Source: Ktedonobacteraceae bacterium
GTDB lineage: Bacteria > Chloroflexota > Ktedonobacteria > Ktedonobacterales > Ktedonobacteraceae
Assembly: GCA_014896635.1 (NCBI GenBank)
Contig: JADBKA010000001.1
Location: forward strand, 1-64,000
Length of the DNA stretch: 64,000 nt
Direction of reading: 5' to 3'
Of the stretch, positions 62,695 to 64,000 are shown one piece after another (within the stretch, counting starts at the first letter, position 1; each line of letters begins with the position of its first letter). Position numbers and translations under genes: made by a program. Below the pieces are notes generated by a model. That model had not been told where the DNA came from. It saw only the letters and a list, made by a program, of their open reading frames with translations, and searched no databases.

Positions 62695-63222
62695 ATGGCG
62701 TCTGCCAGAGATCAAAAACCTGCCTGCCCGATATGTGATCGGGCAGATCAAGTAAAAACAATGCAAAGTGCCTATGACTCCGGCGTGGAAGCGTGCGCTC
62801 CCCCTGATGTGCCAACGAAAAAGGTTTCTATGCTCCCTTATATAGCTGCCGGTGCGGTTGCTGTTGGTATCTGTCTTATTGTCCTGCTCGTATTATTTGG
62901 CGGCCTGGAAGGCAATATACCGGAAGCCCTGCAATTCGTACTGGTCAGTGTGACTCTGGTTTGCATCATCGGCTCGCTGGTTGCATCATATATCGCCTTC
63001 CAGCGTGTGGTAAAAGGAGATAACGAGGCGAATGAGCGCCTGCCGCAGTGGGAGCAAGCAATGACCATCTGGCGCGGTCTCTATTATTGTGCGCGTGATA
63101 AAGTGGTTTTTAATCCTCAATCGCAGAAAATCGTCTCCAACGAGCAACTGGCAGAGCTGCGCTCGATGAGCGCGGAATCTGTCGAGGTCAAGGCAGCCGC
63201 TATAGCCAGGCAGCAGTCATAG
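62695..63222 (+). CDS. Two-helix membrane protein with CxxC motif
   Basis: A 175-residue protein, unrecognised family. A CPIC pair near residue 11-14 is followed by a polar segment, two transmembrane helices (about 48-72 and 80-105) and a cytoplasmic C-terminal helix-rich tail of about 70 residues. AAGGAGG lies 8 bases before the ATG, a strong site. It lies between a hydrolase on the opposite strand and the APH-like fusion. Confidence 0.68.
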   Translation: MASARDQKPACPICDRADQVKTMQSAYDSGVEACAPPDVPTKKVSMLPYIAAGAVAVGICLIVLLVLFGGLEGNIPEALQFVLVSVTLVCIIGSLVASYIAFQRVVKGDNEANERLPQWEQAMTIWRGLYYCARDKVVFNPQSQKIVSNEQLAELRSMSAESVEVKAAAIARQQS

Positions 63223-63349
63223 CTATTTTCTGTCCTGATTAAGACAGGCGCGAACTGAGAAAAAGTTACGTGGCCCGGCAAAAGAATGCTCTACAACCTG
63301 CCGGGCCGGGGGATGGCTTTCAAGCCTTTGCTCGCGCTTTTTTGCTATT

Positions 63350-64000
63350 TCAACGGGAAGTGGTTCTGGCCCGGCGAAAAAGCTGGCGGGGGCGCAGCGC
63401 GAAACGGCGAAACGAGACGTTGCGCGGCGATGGCAACAGTCGTATTTTGTGGCCTTCGGGCCGGCGCTGGCGCCGCTCGCGCTGGATTCTCCAGCGTTTG
63501 CCAGAACGGGAAGACGGCGCAACCAGCCTGCCTTCAATCAGGAAAGGCAAAACGGCTTCAGCCACGTGAGCAGCCGCCAGCAGTGGTGCGCTATGGTTAG
63601 CAGGGATAAACACGTCGTTGGGACGCGGGCGGCGAGGGCGCGCGGTCAGAAAGTCGCGGCTTCCCCATATGAAAAGCGTGGGGACCGCAGAGGCAGCAAA
63701 AGGAGCGCGCCCTTTGCCGGGCATTTCGCAAAGGGAGCGGATCAGTGTTTCGCGGGGCTGTAGTTCAATCTCTCTCTTCCACACTCCTGTATAGATGTTG
63801 CGCCGCCCGTTAAAGCCGAGGGCAGTTACCAGGCCATAGAGTCGCCAGTCCGATAAAATCCAGCGCTTCAGCGGGACGGACCACGAGGCACGCACTGTGT
63901 CAAGCAGGTAAACGGCGAACGAGTGAATGCCTCGCAGGCGGACAGGACAGAGCAGGACGGCACGTGTGACGTGCTGCGGGTAACGCTGCACGTATGCCTC
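63350..64000 (-). CDS. Alpha/beta hydrolase, C-terminal part (5' end outside window)
   Basis: The frame is open to the window edge, so the N-terminus and nucleophile Ser are missing. The in-window part starts just after the nucleophile region (EAYVQRYPQHVTRAVLLCPV), and carries the Asp strand (VPTLFIWGSRDFL) and a candidate His in PANHSAPLLAAAHVAEAVLPFL. Arg/Ser-rich residues form a ~55-residue C-terminal tail not usual for the family. Substrate unknown. Confidence 0.75.
   Translation of the reverse strand, partial: EAYVQRYPQHVTRAVLLCPVRLRGIHSFAVYLLDTVRASWSVPLKRWILSDWRLYGLVTALGFNGRRNIYTGVWKREIELQPRETLIRSLCEMPGKGRAPFAASAVPTLFIWGSRDFLTARPRRPRPNDVFIPANHSAPLLAAAHVAEAVLPFLIEGRLVAPSSRSGKRWRIQRERRQRRPEGHKIRLLPSPRNVSFRRFALRPRQLFRRARTTSR

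Overview
The window reads as chromosomal DNA of a Gram-positive-type bacterium, most likely a Ktedonobacteria-like member of the Chloroflexota. This is an inference. It rests on zinc-ribbon Ser/Thr kinases carrying WD40 or TPR repeats, menaquinone synthesis (MenA), GC-rich coding sequence with AGGAGG-type ribosome binding sites and consensus sigma-70 promoters, and dispersed GGGGTCC-type palindromes. No database search was possible.

Layout. 1-6000: a PrsW-type membrane protease (cut by the window edge), a PRC-barrel protein, a TPR-type Ser/Thr kinase, rsmA and a small membrane protein. 6100-10100: a class A penicillin-binding protein with a long acidic cytoplasmic tail, a perfect bidirectional terminator, and a family 4 uracil-DNA glycosylase. 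10200-19000 (all minus strand): a translation cluster read as tRNA-Tyr, tRNA-Thr, tuf, rpmG, secE, nusG, rplK, rplA, [L10 leader attenuator], rplJ, rplL, rpsO, pnp. rpoB/rpoC do not follow rplL. 19100-34700: a WD40 kinase, acyl-CoA dehydrogenase, glycosyltransferase, BioY, a DUF512 radical SAM protein, a membrane-anchored sulfite-oxidase-like enzyme, a PadR regulator, MenA, CpXC, MoaB/MogA, a kinase-free WD40 protein and a CHAP/LysM exported protein. 34700-38100: a Gfo/Idh/MocA dehydrogenase and a TIM-barrel isomerase, divergent from a LacI regulator. 38100-42100: a sigma-like factor with an XRE-type partner, and a TnpB-only IS605/IS1341-type element sitting inside a tiny cysteine-rich ORF. 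42270-46400: a phenylacetyl-CoA epoxidase operon (paaA, paaD MIP18 half, paaB, paaC, then a PaaD-type zinc ribbon joined to an enoyl-CoA hydratase, then a second crotonase). 46600-64000: an orphan PstS with a HAMP sensor, a HerA-type ATPase with a small partner, GT9, MoxR-DUF58, a BldC/excisionase-type HTH gene divergent from citrate synthase, a tetrapyrrole-methylase/MazG fusion, a kinase-like/ATPase fusion, a membrane protein and a truncated alpha/beta hydrolase.

The most informative observations are these. (1) The TnpB element can be delimited to the base, because removing it restores a 33-codon cysteine-rich ORF and leaves TTTAC next to the presumed guide target. (2) The rplJ leader has an 11-nt segment perfectly complementary to the 5' arm of an intrinsic terminator, a classic antiterminator arrangement. 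(3) PaaD is split, with its zinc ribbon moved onto an enoyl-CoA hydratase. (4) A stand-alone HTH protein of the type seen fused to some citrate synthases is divergent from citrate synthase, whose promoter carries a direct repeat with 20-bp spacing.
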